DNA of 64,000 nucleotides from Stenotrophomonas tumulicola (lineage in GTDB: Bacteria; Pseudomonadota; Gammaproteobacteria; Xanthomonadales; Xanthomonadaceae), in the NCBI RefSeq assembly GCF_014117215.1, contig NZ_JACGXS010000004.1, positions 248,001 through 312,000 of the forward strand. Direction: 5' to 3'. Position numbers and translations under genes: made by a program. Positions 18,505 through 29,017 of this stretch are shown piece by piece. The notes beneath the pieces were generated by a model, which saw only the letters and a list, made by a program, of their open reading frames with translations, was not told the origin of the DNA and made no database searches. Within the stretch, counting starts at the first letter, position 1, and each line of letters opens with the position of its first letter.

Positions 18505-19890
18505 TCAGCTGGCCAGGGCCAGGTCGTCCATCATCGCGCGCAGGAAGCGTGCCGCTTCACCACCCGTGGCGGCACGGTGGTCGAAGGTGACCGACAGCGG
18601 GATCACCTTGTGCGCTTCCACGCCACCCATCACCGGGGTCATCTGGTGGCGGGCACGGCCGGCCCCCACGATGGCCACGCACGGCGGCACCACGACCGGC
18701 GTCGCATAGCGGCCGGCGAACATGCCGAAGTTGGACAGCGAGATCGTGTAGCCGCTCAGTTCCGATGCGGCGATCGAACGGCCCTCCACCTGTTCGCGCA
18801 GGCGGTTCACGCCCTCGCGGACGCCGCGTGCATCAAGCATGTCGGCATTGCGCAGCGCGGGGACGAACAGGCCATCGTCGGTGTCCACCGCGATACCCAC
18901 GTCCACGTGGGCGTGCAGCGTACGGGTGAGCGCTTCACCGTCGAACCACGCATTCATCGCCGGTACCTTCTGGCTGGCGGTGACGATCGCACGCACCAGG
19001 CGCGCGGTGACATCGTTGCCCGGCTGCCAGGCGTGGACGTCGGCATCATCGTTCAGCGTGGTCGGCACGACCTTGCTGTGCGCATCGGCCATGACCCGCG
19101 CCATGTTGCGGCGCACGCCCTTCAGCGGCTCCGGCTGGCCCTTGGCGACCACGCCCGGTGGCTGGGTGCGCATCGGCTTGCCGGTGGCCGACATCGGCGT
19201 GCGCTGGCTTTCGACCCGGACCGGGGCGGCGGCCTGTGCAGCCACCGGTGCGGCAGCGGCAGCCACAACGGGTGCGGCACCGAGCCTGGCACTGCCATCA
19301 GCGGCAGCCTGCTTGACGTCGGCCATGGTGACCGCGCCGTCGGTGCCGGTGGCACGTACGCGCGACAGATCGACGCCCAGCTTGCGTGCGGTGGCGCGCA
19401 CGGCAGGAACCGCCTTGACCCCGCCCACCGCAACCGCCTGCTCGGCATGCACGGTGTTGGAGCTCTGCATCGCACCGACCACCGTACCGGCGTCGTCACG
19501 CTCGCTGCCGGCCTTGATCTCGCCGCCTTCGTCGGAGGCGACCACCTTGGCCGGCTGCGCCGGGGCGGGCTCGCCCGTGCTCGCCGGGGCGGCGTGGCCA
19601 TGGCTGTGGCCCGTGTCCTGCCCGTCCGCGCGCTGTGGCAGGTTCGGGTCGATCTCGAAGCTGGCCAGTACCGCGCCGGTGGGAATGATGTCGCCGACCG
19701 CGCCGGCCAGCTTCAGCACCTTGCCGGATACCGGCGAGGGCACTTCCACCACCGCCTTGGCGGTCTCCATCGAGACCAGCGGTTCGTCCAGCCGGATGGT
19801 ATCGCCCTCCTTGACGAACCATTCCACGATGGTCGCGTCCGGCAAGCCTTCGCCCAGGTCGGGCAGGTTGAAATTCTTGGTCTGGCTCAT
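18505..19890 (-). CDS. bkdB: Branched-chain 2-oxoacid dehydrogenase E2 (dihydrolipoamide acyltransferase)
   Basis: 461 residues. Lipoyl domain at the N terminus (about 5-80; lipoyl-lysine in VSMETAKAVVEV), a Pro/Ala linker, a peripheral-subunit-binding domain (AVPAVRATARKLGVDLSRV, about 148-185) and a C-terminal acyltransferase domain (about 230-461). The catalytic histidine motif reads DHRAATGGEA, with Thr where many E2s have Asp or Asn before the Gly. It accepts the acyl group from E1 and passes it to CoA. The start overlaps the SH3 gene stop by four bases. E3 (lpdA) is not in the window. A pyruvate-type E2 is the alternative, but the E1 subunit pair and gene order favour the branched-chain complex. 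Confidence 0.87.
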   Translation of the reverse strand: MSQTKNFNLPDLGEGLPDATIVEWFVKEGDTIRLDEPLVSMETAKAVVEVPSPVSGKVLKLAGAVGDIIPTGAVLASFEIDPNLPQRADGQDTGHSHGHAAPASTGEPAPAQPAKVVASDEGGEIKAGSERDDAGTVVGAMQSSNTVHAEQAVAVGGVKAVPAVRATARKLGVDLSRVRATGTDGAVTMADVKQAAADGSARLGAAPVVAAAAAPVAAQAAAPVRVESQRTPMSATGKPMRTQPPGVVAKGQPEPLKGVRRNMARVMADAHSKVVPTTLNDDADVHAWQPGNDVTARLVRAIVTASQKVPAMNAWFDGEALTRTLHAHVDVGIAVDTDDGLFVPALRNADMLDARGVREGVNRLREQVEGRSIAASELSGYTISLSNFGMFAGRYATPVVVPPCVAIVGAGRARHQMTPVMGGVEAHKVIPLSVTFDHRAATGGEAARFLRAMMDDLALAS

Positions 19891-20240
19891 GTGCAGTTCT
19901 CTTCCAGCAGTTCCAGTTCGCGGGCCGGCAGCCAACCCGTCGCGCCATTCGCGCGTTCGGACCACCACCAACCCCCATGTTCATGGTGCAACCGCACCAG
20001 TTCGCCGTTTTCCACGTCCAGTTCGCGGGCGTCATAGTCGCGCAGGGCTTCTGCACGACCATCATCCAGCCGTTGCAACCATGCCACCGGAGCCCAGCCG
20101 GCACGCCCGTCATCGGTGCGTACCCAGGCGAACGCCGGCCATTCCTCGTCGCGGACTCCCAGTTCGACGATCTGGCCGGCGCGGAACCGGAGCGGGTTGG
20201 GATACTGGCTGCGGTACGGGCCTAGAAGGCGGGCCCGCAT
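19887..20240 (-). CDS. Small tandem SH3-domain protein inside the bkd operon
   Basis: 117 residues with two bacterial SH3-like units. Unit 1 is about 1-57 (RFRAGQIVELGVRDEEWPAF and GRAGWAPVAWLQ); unit 2 is about 62-112 (ALRDYDARELDVENGELV and GATGWLPARELELL). The ALRDYDA...GWWWSE...GWLP pattern is like eukaryotic SH3 folds. No signal peptide, so cytosolic. It starts two bases after the E1 beta stop (TGACATG) and overlaps the E2 start by four bases (ATGA), so it is co-translated with the complex. A role in assembling or binding the proline-rich E2 linkers is a guess from position. A start five codons earlier is possible. Confidence 0.8.
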   Translation of the reverse strand: MRARLLGPYRSQYPNPLRFRAGQIVELGVRDEEWPAFAWVRTDDGRAGWAPVAWLQRLDDGRAEALRDYDARELDVENGELVRLHHEHGGWWWSERANGATGWLPARELELLEENCT

Positions 20241-20241
20241 G

Positions 20242-21309
20242 TCAGCCTGCCGCAATGGCGCGCTTGGCCGCGCTGACGATCCGGTCCACGCTCGGCAGGT
20301 ATTTCATCTCCAGGCGGAACAGCGGAATGTGGGTGTCGTACCCGGTGACGCGCTCCACCGGAGCCAGCAGGTCGTAGATCGATTCCTCGGCCAGGCGTGC
20401 GGCGATCTCCGCGCCGAAGCCCGCCGTCTTCGGCGCCTCCTGCACGATCACGCAGCGGCCGGTCTTGGCCACCGATTCGGCGATGGTGGCGAAGTCCAGC
20501 GGGCGCAGGGTGGCCACGTCGATCACTTCGGCGCTGATGCCTTCGCCGGCCAGCTTGTCGGCCGCTTCCAGCGCTTCCTTGACCTGCGCACCCCAGGTCA
20601 CCAGGGTGACATCGGTACCGTCGCGCAGCACGAAGCACACGTCCAGCGGCAGTGCCTCGCCATCGTTGGCGACCACTTCCTTGTACTGGCGATAGATGCG
20701 CTTGGGCTCCATGTAGATCACCGGATCCGGTTCGCGGATCGCGGCCAGCAGCAGGCCATAGGCACGCTGCGGCGAAGACGGCAGCACCACGCGCAGGCCT
20801 GGCACGTTGGTGAAGATCGATTCGTTGGCTTCGCTGTGGTGTTCCGGCGCACGGATGCCGCCGCCCCACGGCACGCGCAGCACCATCGGGCAGTGCAGGC
20901 GGCCACGGGTGCGGGTGCGCAGGCGCGCGGCATGGCAGATGATGTGGTCCACCATCGGGTACATGAAGCCGTCGAACTGTGCCTCGGCGACCGGTTTCAT
21001 GCCCTGCGCGGCCAGCCCGATCGTCAGCCCGGCGATGGTGGTTTCGTCCAGCGGGGTGTCGAGGATGCGCCTGGAACCGAAGCGCTGCTGCAGGCCGGCG
21101 GTGGCGCGGAACACGCCGCCGTTGACGCCCACGTCCTCGCCCAGCACCAGCACCGATTTGTCGTGTTCCAGCTCCCAGGCCAGTGCCTGGGTGATGGCTT
21201 CGATCAGGGTGATGGGGGTGGTGGTCATGACCGTGTCTCCACCGGCGACAGCGGCACTGTCGGCGGCATTGGTGCGGGAAGCAGGAGCGCCTTGCTTGAT
21301 GTCATCCAT
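20242..21309 (-). CDS. bkdA2: Branched-chain 2-oxoacid dehydrogenase E1 beta subunit
   Basis: 355 residues from MDDIKQGAPASR. This start overlaps the E1 alpha stop by eight bases and has GGAG seven bases upstream. An internal start at 21228 (MTTTPITLIEAI, 328 residues) also has a good GGAG site and matches where homologues begin, so both are plausible. Transketolase-like pyrimidine-binding domain: LIEAITQALAWELEHD, LGEDVGVNGGVFRAT, and the C-terminal domain with VIDVATLRPLDF. With E1 alpha it decarboxylates 2-oxoacids from Val, Leu and Ile using ThDP; the products also prime branched fatty acids such as those of DSF signals in xanthomonads. Confidence 0.9.
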   Translation of the reverse strand: MDDIKQGAPASRTNAADSAAVAGGDTVMTTTPITLIEAITQALAWELEHDKSVLVLGEDVGVNGGVFRATAGLQQRFGSRRILDTPLDETTIAGLTIGLAAQGMKPVAEAQFDGFMYPMVDHIICHAARLRTRTRGRLHCPMVLRVPWGGGIRAPEHHSEANESIFTNVPGLRVVLPSSPQRAYGLLLAAIREPDPVIYMEPKRIYRQYKEVVANDGEALPLDVCFVLRDGTDVTLVTWGAQVKEALEAADKLAGEGISAEVIDVATLRPLDFATIAESVAKTGRCVIVQEAPKTAGFGAEIAARLAEESIYDLLAPVERVTGYDTHIPLFRLEMKYLPSVDRIVSAAKRAIAAG

Positions 21310-22384
21310 GGCGCTGCTCCAGGGCAATGGCGGCAGCGCGCTGGGCCAGCAGGTCCGGCGGCGGATCGGCGTAGAGATAATCGAACATGGCCTCGACCGG
21401 CTGCACCGGCGTGTTGAGGTACTGGTTCACGTCCTCGTCCACGCGGGCGGCGCATTGTTCGGTCCACGCTTTTTCTTCGTCTTCGCTCCACAGCCCCTGC
21501 GCGGTCAGGTACTTGCGCAGGCGCAGCATGGGTTCGAGCTTCCAGGCATCCTTCACCTCGGCATCGTCGCGGTAGCGGCGCGCATCGTCGGCGGTGGTGT
21601 GGTCCGACAGCCGATAGGTCATCAGTTCCAGCACGGTGCCGCCTTCGCCGGCCAGGCCGCGTTCGCGTGCCTGCTCCATCGCCGCCAGTACGGCGATCAA
21701 ATCGTTGCCGTCCACCTGGAGGCAATGCAGGCCACCGGCCAGGCCCTTCTGGGCCAGTGTTTCAGCGCCGGTCTGCGCCGAGCGCGGCACCGAGATCGCC
21801 CAGCCGTTGTTGACGATGCACAGGATCAGCGGGAGCTTGTAGGCGCCGGCCGAGTTCAGTGCGGCATAGAAATCGGTCTTGGAACTGCCGCCGTCGCCAC
21901 ACACGGCCACGGCCACGTGCTGCTCGTCGTTGAGCTTGAATTTCAGTGCCGCACCGGCTGCATGCAGGCACTGGGTGGAGATCGGCACGCAGAACGGGAA
22001 GTCCTTGGCTGCATTGCCGCCGTAGTCGTTGCCGCGCTCGTCGCCGCCCCAGTACATCAGCACGTCGTAAGGGCGCACGCCGCGCATGAACATCGCGCCG
22101 TATTCGCGATAGCTCGGCGCGAACACGTCGCCGGCATGCATCGCCGCGCCGATGCCCACATGGGCTGCTTCATGGCCGAGGCAGGCCGCGTAGGTGCCCA
22201 GCTTGCCGGTGCGCTGCAGCGCGATGGACTTGCTGTCGAACACGCGTACGTACAGCATCTGCTTGAACAGCGGGAGCAGCACCTTGGGGTCGCGCAGGGA
22301 CGCGGGCAGGTCATCGCGGACGAGATTGCCGTCCGCGTCCAGGTACTGGAGATATTCGATCTTGAACTCGGCGGCAACTGTCAT
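21302..22384 (-). CDS. bkdA1: Branched-chain 2-oxoacid dehydrogenase E1 alpha subunit
   Basis: 360 residues. The ThDP-binding motif starts with GDGGSSKTDFY and ends with CIVNNGWAIS (about 165-200), and the phosphorylation-loop region TYRLSDHTTADDARRYR (about 268-285) is typical of BCKDH rather than pyruvate E1. First gene of the operon E1 alpha-E1 beta-SH3-E2. Upstream in-frame codons to 22546 read into a region without coding character, so the start was placed at MTVAAEFKIEYLQYLD. Divergent from kynA across 328 bp. Confidence 0.92.
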   Translation of the reverse strand: MTVAAEFKIEYLQYLDADGNLVRDDLPASLRDPKVLLPLFKQMLYVRVFDSKSIALQRTGKLGTYAACLGHEAAHVGIGAAMHAGDVFAPSYREYGAMFMRGVRPYDVLMYWGGDERGNDYGGNAAKDFPFCVPISTQCLHAAGAALKFKLNDEQHVAVAVCGDGGSSKTDFYAALNSAGAYKLPLILCIVNNGWAISVPRSAQTGAETLAQKGLAGGLHCLQVDGNDLIAVLAAMEQARERGLAGEGGTVLELMTYRLSDHTTADDARRYRDDAEVKDAWKLEPMLRLRKYLTAQGLWSEDEEKAWTEQCAARVDEDVNQYLNTPVQPVEAMFDYLYADPPPDLLAQRAAAIALEQRHG

Positions 22385-22712
22385 TGCGTACTGCACCCTC
22401 GACAGGAAGTTACAAATGATATGAATCGCCATGTTAAGGAAGGCGCGCGGAAAAGCCGTCCTGCGGCGCAACAACGGAATTCCCGGCCAGACTCCCACGG
22501 GCCGGCGACGCGCCCATGACAGCAACGTATTCAGGCGTTGCTGCAAAGCACCACAATACGCCTCGTGTGGCGGCCTGGGGAGGTTCCGTGGAGGGTTCCA
22601 CGCGCCGCACGCAGGAAGCTGGGTTCCACGGCGGCGCCTGCGCTGAAGGCAGAATTCCGCTGGCGACCGGCGTGACGCGTTACTCTTCGTGGTCTTTGGC
22701 TCTTACCGCCCC
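22385..22712. other. Divergent intergenic region bkdA1/kynA
   Basis: 328 bases without a supported gene. It must hold the promoters for the bkd operon (leftward) and kynA (rightward). The AT-rich patch near 22410-22440 (TTACAAATGATATGAATCGC) is the only low-GC stretch and is a likely promoter or regulator site for bkd. I see no strong consensus promoter, terminator or RNA structure. Confidence 0.4.
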
Positions 22713-23567
22713 ATGTCCGCCGACAACAACCAACGCGATCTCGAAGCCGGCATCCACACCGATCTGCAGGACCGGCTGACCTATGGCGGCTACCTGCGGC
22801 TGGACCAGCTGCTCAGTGCGCAGCAGCCGTTGTCCAGTCCGCCGCACCACGACGAGATGCTGTTCATCATCCAGCACCAGACCTCCGAGCTGTGGCTGAA
22901 GCTGCTGGCCCATGAACTGCGCGCTGCGATCGGCTTCCTGCAGCGCGACCAGGTCTGGCAATGCCAGAAGGTATTGGCGCGCAGCAAGCTGGTACTGCGC
23001 CAGCTGACCGAGCAATGGTCGGTGCTGGAAACGCTGACCCCCACCGAATACATGGGCTTTCGCGACGTGCTGGGCCCGTCGTCTGGATTCCAGTCGCTGC
23101 AGTACCGCTGCATCGAGTTCCTGCTGGGCAACAAGAACGCGCAGATGCTGAAGGTGTTCGAACACGATGCAGCCGGACAGCAGGGCCTGCGCCAGGCGCT
23201 TGAATCGCCCAGCCTGTACGAGGAATTCCTGCAGTACCTGTCCCGGTTCGGGCACGCCATCCCGGCACAGTACCTGCAGCGGGACTGGTCGTTGCCGCAC
23301 GTCGCCGATGATGCGCTGCACCCGGTGTTCGAGCGTATTTACCAGGACGCCGACCGCTATTGGCGCGAGTACGCGCTATGCGAGGACCTGGTGGACCTGG
23401 AGACCGCCTTCCAGTTGTGGCGCTTCCGCCACATGCGCACGGTGATGCGGGTGATCGGTTTCAAGCGCGGTACCGGCGGCTCGTCCGGGGTCGGTTTCCT
23501 GGCCAAGGCGCTGGACCTGACCTTCTTCCCTGAACTGTTCCAGGTGCGGACGACGCTGGAAGGCTGA
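22713..23567 (+). CDS. kynA: Tryptophan 2,3-dioxygenase
   Basis: 284 residues, normal for bacterial TDO. A haem enzyme that opens the indole ring of tryptophan to N-formylkynurenine, the first step of the kynurenine route. Conserved stretches include [16 protein letters not shown], the substrate-pocket region [17 protein letters not shown] (active-site His at about 49), [12 protein letters not shown], and the distal [25 protein letters not shown] with the proximal haem His at about 234. Neither kynB nor kynU is adjacent. The start at MSADNNQRD gives the family length; no clear Shine-Dalgarno is present. Confidence 0.95.
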   Translation: MSADNNQRDLEAGIHTDLQDRLTYGGYLRLDQLLSAQQPLSSPPHHDEMLFIIQHQTSELWLKLLAHELRAAIGFLQRDQVWQCQKVLARSKLVLRQLTEQWSVLETLTPTEYMGFRDVLGPSSGFQSLQYRCIEFLLGNKNAQMLKVFEHDAAGQQGLRQALESPSLYEEFLQYLSRFGHAIPAQYLQRDWSLPHVADDALHPVFERIYQDADRYWREYALCEDLVDLETAFQLWRFRHMRTVMRVIGFKRGTGGSSGVGFLAKALDLTFFPELFQVRTTLEG

Positions 23568-23809
23568 GGCGTGGCCCAGCATGAGCGGAATCTGCAAGGC
23601 CTTGCCGGGCATGGCCCGGTCTTGCCGTGGCTGTCGCGACGTGACGCGCATTCAGTTCTGTGGAATTCGTTGCAGATGCAAGTTCAGCGAGCAGGCAGCC
23701 TCCTGCCGCGAACGGTGTGTATTTGACGTGAACGCCAGAAGTCGGTGATGCTCGCGCGTTACTTCGGCACAGCGGACGTGCCTGTCATCCACCGAACCAG
23801 GAATCCCGC

Positions 23810-25309
<1,500 letters not shown>

Positions 25310-25320
25310 GAGGTAAGCGT

Positions 25321-25914
25321 ATGCGCAAGTCTGCAGGTTGGATGTCCATGGGGGTGCTGGCCGTTGCGTTGGCGGCGTGTTCGCAGCCCGGTCCCGAAAC
25401 CAGCCAGGCGCCTGCGCAGCCGCTCGATACGCGCCCCACCACGGCACCGGCCGCTGATCCCAGCGTGCCGGTGGCCTCGGGCAATACGCCAGCGGCGGCG
25501 GATATCGCCGCCATCGCCGCGTTGAATGCGAGCTTCGACCCGGCCCGCAACCCGGCCGATGATCTGGAAACGGCCAAGGTGGAGGCGCAGCGTGGCAACA
25601 AGCGCATCATCCTGGACGTGGGCGGGGAGTGGTGCCCGTGGTGCCACATCCTGGACAAGTTCGTCGAAGGCGATGCCGAAGTACGCCGCCTGCGCGACGC
25701 GAACTATGTGTGGATGAAGGTCAATTACAGCGATGACAACGAGAACGCGGCGTTCCTGTCGCAGTACCCGGAAGTGAAGGGGTACCCGCACCTGTTCGTG
25801 CTGGATGCGGAGGGCGGGCTGCTGCATTCGCAGTTCACCGGCGAGCTGGAAAAAGGCAAGGGCTACGACCGGGCCAAGTTCCTGGCGTTCATGAAGGAAT
25901 GGGCACCGCGCTGA
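25321..25914 (+). CDS. Thioredoxin-fold lipoprotein with CPWC motif
   Basis: 197 residues. Lipoprotein signal with lipobox VALAAC (Cys about 20), a Pro/Ala/Thr-rich linker (about 25-75), then a thioredoxin-like domain. The redox motif is CPWC in DVGGEWCPWCHILDKF (about 103-118), and a cis-Pro region lies in KGYPHLFVLD. This resembles DUF255/thioredoxin_7 type thiol reductases acting in the periplasm. An AGAGG site precedes the ATG. It follows the peptide transporter by 11 bases; no functional connection is evident. Confidence 0.83.
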   Translation: MRKSAGWMSMGVLAVALAACSQPGPETSQAPAQPLDTRPTTAPAADPSVPVASGNTPAAADIAAIAALNASFDPARNPADDLETAKVEAQRGNKRIILDVGGEWCPWCHILDKFVEGDAEVRRLRDANYVWMKVNYSDDNENAAFLSQYPEVKGYPHLFVLDAEGGLLHSQFTGELEKGKGYDRAKFLAFMKEWAPR

Positions 25915-26025
25915 CCGCGGCTCGGTTGAAGGGGCGGCCGCCTTTCCCTCAATTTCAAGGCAGCGCCGCCGCTAACGCCAAGGTAGCGACGCCACGCTGA
26001 TCGTGGCGCACGACCGGAGCGCCCG

Positions 26026-27135
26026 ATGCACAGCGACCTCACCGACGACCTTCCGCCAGCCGATGCCGTGGCCCTGCCATCGGTGGGCAGCCTGCTGGAT
26101 GATGCGGCGGCTGGCGAACCGCCGGTCGGCGACCTGCCGCCGCTGCATCGCCTGCCGACGATTTCGCTGCCGGACAACCCGGCGCTCAACGGCGTGGTGC
26201 AGAAGCTGGTGGAACAGAAGGCGTTGTTCGACCGGCTGGCACGTGATGGCCGGCTGGCCGGCCTGCTGCCGGGCGAATGGCTGGGGCAAGGCGGCCGCGC
26301 GCTGGACCCGGGGGCTTTCATGCAGAGCGTGTTGCCCTTCCTGCAGCCGGCCGACCGTGGCGAAACGGCGCCGGTGCGACTGCCATTGCGGCATGTGTTG
26401 GGCGAGGACGGTCGTTGGAACCGCGACGATGTGGCCGAGCCGAACTCGCTGGCCTGGTTCCTGGCCAGTGACGAACGTGCCTCGGCGGGCAGCAAGGACC
26501 GCGCCGAGGCGTTCCTGGTCGGGGCGCTGGGGCTGGCGTGGATGCAGGAAGGACGCAGCCGCCCGGGTTTCCTGCGCGCGATGGGCATGGAGACGCTGGC
26601 GGCGCGGACCACGATGCTGGCCTATCCTGCCGCGGCGGAGCTGGCGCTGTATGAAGTGGTGGCCCATGGCCGGGCTGAGGTGTGGTGCGTGCACGGGCGT
26701 CGTCGCCTGCGTCCGCTGGCTGCGCCGTGGCTGAGCGTGCCACTGCTGGTCGCCCATGGCGTGGCGGCACCGCAGGCCTGGCCGACGGGTCTTCCGGCGG
26801 TGGAAGAGGTCGCACTGGCGCTGGCCGTGGCGCGGCCGGGCAGGATGCTGCCGGAAGTCGACCTGGCCCGGGTGGCGAAGAAAGTCGCCGAGGACGCCAG
26901 TGGCGAAGCCTGGCAACCGGTGAGCCTGCTGCAACTGGGTACCTGGGTGCCGCGCTGGCGCTTCTTCCTGGCTACCTTCGTCGGCCTGCCGTCGCTGCTG
27001 CTGGTCACCGCCGCGTTGGCATTGCCGGGCGCGATCGAAGCGGCCACGGTTGCCGCATCACTGGGCTTTGCCGGCGGAGCGATCGGCGCCCTCGCCGCGC
27101 CCTGGATCTACGCCCGGCGCAAGCACCTGAGCTGA
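26026..27135 (+). CDS. Hypothetical protein with C-terminal membrane hairpin
   Basis: 369 residues. No signal peptide. The N-terminal 300 residues are soluble and Leu/Ala-rich, with an acidic Pro-rich start (DLPPADAVALPSVGSLLDD). Two membrane segments near the C terminus (about 306-328 and 334-358) end in the positive stretch YARRKHLS, so the bulk faces the cytosol. I recognise no named domain. A CGGAG site precedes the ATG. Its TGA stop merges directly into the A-run of a long inverted repeat. Confidence 0.65.
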   Translation: MHSDLTDDLPPADAVALPSVGSLLDDAAAGEPPVGDLPPLHRLPTISLPDNPALNGVVQKLVEQKALFDRLARDGRLAGLLPGEWLGQGGRALDPGAFMQSVLPFLQPADRGETAPVRLPLRHVLGEDGRWNRDDVAEPNSLAWFLASDERASAGSKDRAEAFLVGALGLAWMQEGRSRPGFLRAMGMETLAARTTMLAYPAAAELALYEVVAHGRAEVWCVHGRRRLRPLAAPWLSVPLLVAHGVAAPQAWPTGLPAVEEVALALAVARPGRMLPEVDLARVAKKVAEDASGEAWQPVSLLQLGTWVPRWRFFLATFVGLPSLLLVTAALALPGAIEAATVAASLGFAGGAIGALAAPWIYARRKHLS

Positions 27136-27216
27136 AAAAAGGGGACGGAGGGGATTAAATCGTTTTGGCGCCGCAACGCGGGTCGAAACGATTTAATCCC
27201 CTCCGTCCCCTTTTTT
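27135..27216. repeat. Long inverted repeat, GGGGACGGAGGGG family (copy 1)
   Basis: Perfect 31-bp arms (27135-27165 and 27186-27216) around a 20-base loop. Each arm reads A6-GGGGACGGAGGGGATTAA-ATCGTTT or its complement, ending in T6. It sits exactly between the stop codons of two convergent genes, and because each strand shows a GC stem followed by a T-run it can serve as a bidirectional intrinsic terminator. Confidence 0.85.
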
Positions 27217-27217
27217 G

Positions 27218-27706
27218 TCAGTCGCCCATGCGCTGCAGGCCTTCGCCGGCCAGGCGCAGGATCAGTGTTTCCAGCATCTGCTCTTCTTCTTCGTTGAGCA
27301 CCGACATCAGCTTGCGGGTGATCTCGATGACCAGTGGCGCGATGGTTTCGTACACCTCGAAACCGGCCGCTGACAGCGCCAGTACCGAACGGCGGCGGTC
27401 ATCGCCGTGGGTCTCGCGCTTGATGAAGCCTCGCTCCAGCAGGCGGGCGACGGCGCGGCTGACGGCCACCTTGTCCATTGCGGTGCGTTCGGAGACCTCG
27501 CTGGCCGAGGAACCCGGGTACAGCGCGAGGATAGTGATCACCCGCCATTCCGGAATGGCCAGGCCGTAGCGGTCGCCGTAGAGTTTGGCGATGTTGCCGC
27601 TGACCCGGTTGGACAGCACGCTCAGCCGATAAGGCAGGAACTGTTCCAGGTCGAGCAGGACGTGCGAGGCGCGTACGCTGGTGGAGGCGGGATCGGCTGG
27701 ATTCAT
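27218..27706 (-). CDS. MarR-family transcriptional regulator next to hppD
   Basis: 162 residues. The winged helix is clear: helices around RLSVLSNRVSGNIAKLYGDR, recognition region SSASEVSERTAMDKVAVSRAVARLLERGFI (about 63-92) and wing RETHGDDRRRSVLALS. Long terminal helices give the dimer interface. It is divergent from hppD, so control of tyrosine/homogentisate catabolism is likely, with a pathway intermediate as candidate ligand. The start used is MNPADPAST; the TGA stop abuts the T-run of inverted repeat copy 1. Confidence 0.88.
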   Translation of the reverse strand: MNPADPASTSVRASHVLLDLEQFLPYRLSVLSNRVSGNIAKLYGDRYGLAIPEWRVITILALYPGSSASEVSERTAMDKVAVSRAVARLLERGFIKRETHGDDRRRSVLALSAAGFEVYETIAPLVIEITRKLMSVLNEEEEQMLETLILRLAGEGLQRMGD

Positions 27707-27719
27707 GCTGCAGTGCACC

Positions 27720-27748
27720 TTGCTGGTGGTTTCAGGTGTAACTATAAG
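27720..27748 (+). promoter_or_regulatory. Candidate sigma-70 promoter of hppD
   Basis: TTGCTG, 17-base spacer, TATAAG. The -10 box matches the consensus in five of six positions. Transcription would start near 27755, giving an untranslated leader of about 80 bases before hppD. The promoter begins 14 bases from the divergent MarR start codon. Confidence 0.6.
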
Positions 27749-27794
27749 GGGAGTTTCCGGACTCCGCATTCTCGCGGGTCTGTCCGCTGCCTGC

Positions 27795-27810
27795 ACGTGG
27801 TTTGTCACGT
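27795..27810. promoter_or_regulatory. Candidate MarR operator in the hppD leader
   Basis: ACGTG-GTTTGT-CACGT: 5-bp perfect inverted arms with a 6-base centre, 40 bases downstream of the predicted hppD start of transcription. Its size suits a MarR dimer. Assignment rests on symmetry and position only. Confidence 0.35.
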
Positions 27811-27836
27811 TGCGGAAACGAATCGGAGCCATCGCC

Positions 27837-28949
27837 ATGAATACCACCGTCCAGACCGCCTCGCACCCCAATCCTGGCATGCAGGTCACCACCTTCGAGA
27901 ACCCGATGGGCATCGACGGCTTCGAGTTCGTCGAATTCGCGGCACCGGCCGGGCGCGGCAAGGAACTGCACGCCTACTTCCGCAGCATGGGTTTCACTGC
28001 GGTGCTCAAGCACAAGCAGCGCGCGATCACGGTCTACCGCCAGGGCGACGTCAACTTCCTGGTCAATGAGGAGCCTGGTTCGTTTGCTTCGGATTTCGCT
28101 GAAAAGCATGGCCCCTGCGCCTGCGGTTTCGCGATCCGCTTCAAGAAGCCAGGCGAGGAGGTGCTCCAGACCGCACTGGGCAATGGTGCCGAAGCGATCG
28201 ACTTCAAGCCGGAGACCAAAGCCGTCCCGGCCCCGGTGATCAAGGGCATCGGCGATTGCATGCTGTACCTGGTGGACCGTTATGGCGCCGCTGGCAGCAT
28301 GTACGACACCGATTACGCGCCGATCGAGGGCGCCAACCCGCGCCCGACCGGCTTCGGGCTGACCTTCATCGACCACCTGACCCACAACCTGTATTTCGGC
28401 AACATGCAGCAGTGGTCGGATTACTACGAGCGGCTGTTCAACTTCCGCGAGATCCGCTATTTCGACATCAAGGGCCTGAAGACCGGGCTGGTGTCCAAGG
28501 CGATGACGGCGCCGGACGGCATCGTGCGCATCCCGCTCAACGAATCGTCGGATCCGAAGAGCCAGATCAACGAATACCTGGACGCCTACAAGGGCGAGGG
28601 CATCCAGCACATCGCCTGTTTCACCGAGAACATCTACGAAACCGTCGAAGCGATGCGCGCGCAGGGCGTGGAATTCCTGGATACCCCGGACACCTACTTC
28701 GACGTCATCGACCAGCGTGTTCCGAACCACGGTGAAGACGTTGCGCGACTTGCGAAGAACAAGATCCTGATCGACGCGGATCCGGAAACGCACCAGCGCA
28801 AGCTGCTGCAGATATTCACCACCAACTGCATTGGTCCGATCTTCTTCGAGATCATCCAGCGCAAGGGCAATGAGGGCTTCGGCGAAGGCAACTTCACCGC
28901 GCTGTTCGAAAGCATCGAGCGCGACCAGATGCGCCGCGGCGTACTGTAA
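27837..28949 (+). CDS. hppD: 4-hydroxyphenylpyruvate dioxygenase
   Basis: 370 residues. Converts 4-hydroxyphenylpyruvate to homogentisate in tyrosine breakdown; a homogentisate-derived pigment (pyomelanin) can form when the next step is slow. Two vicinal-oxygen-chelate halves; the Fe(II) ligands are visible as His in [11 protein letters not shown], His in [12 protein letters not shown] and Glu in [12 protein letters not shown]. The start [15 protein letters not shown] follows a CGGAG site. hmgA, the next enzyme, begins 68 bases after the stop, so the two are probably one transcript. Confidence 0.96.
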   Translation: MNTTVQTASHPNPGMQVTTFENPMGIDGFEFVEFAAPAGRGKELHAYFRSMGFTAVLKHKQRAITVYRQGDVNFLVNEEPGSFASDFAEKHGPCACGFAIRFKKPGEEVLQTALGNGAEAIDFKPETKAVPAPVIKGIGDCMLYLVDRYGAAGSMYDTDYAPIEGANPRPTGFGLTFIDHLTHNLYFGNMQQWSDYYERLFNFREIRYFDIKGLKTGLVSKAMTAPDGIVRIPLNESSDPKSQINEYLDAYKGEGIQHIACFTENIYETVEAMRAQGVEFLDTPDTYFDVIDQRVPNHGEDVARLAKNKILIDADPETHQRKLLQIFTTNCIGPIFFEIIQRKGNEGFGEGNFTALFESIERDQMRRGVL

Positions 28950-29017
28950 CGTTCATCGGTAGCGCCGGGCCCTGCTCGGCTGCTTTCCGTTCCGGCCTTG
29001 CCGTTCCTGGAGCTCCC

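Noticed and set aside
28959-28981. GTAG palindrome between hppD and hmgA
   Set aside because: A GTAGCGCCGGGC half is present, but the second half is mismatched (CTGCTCGGC). Too degenerate to list as a repeat.
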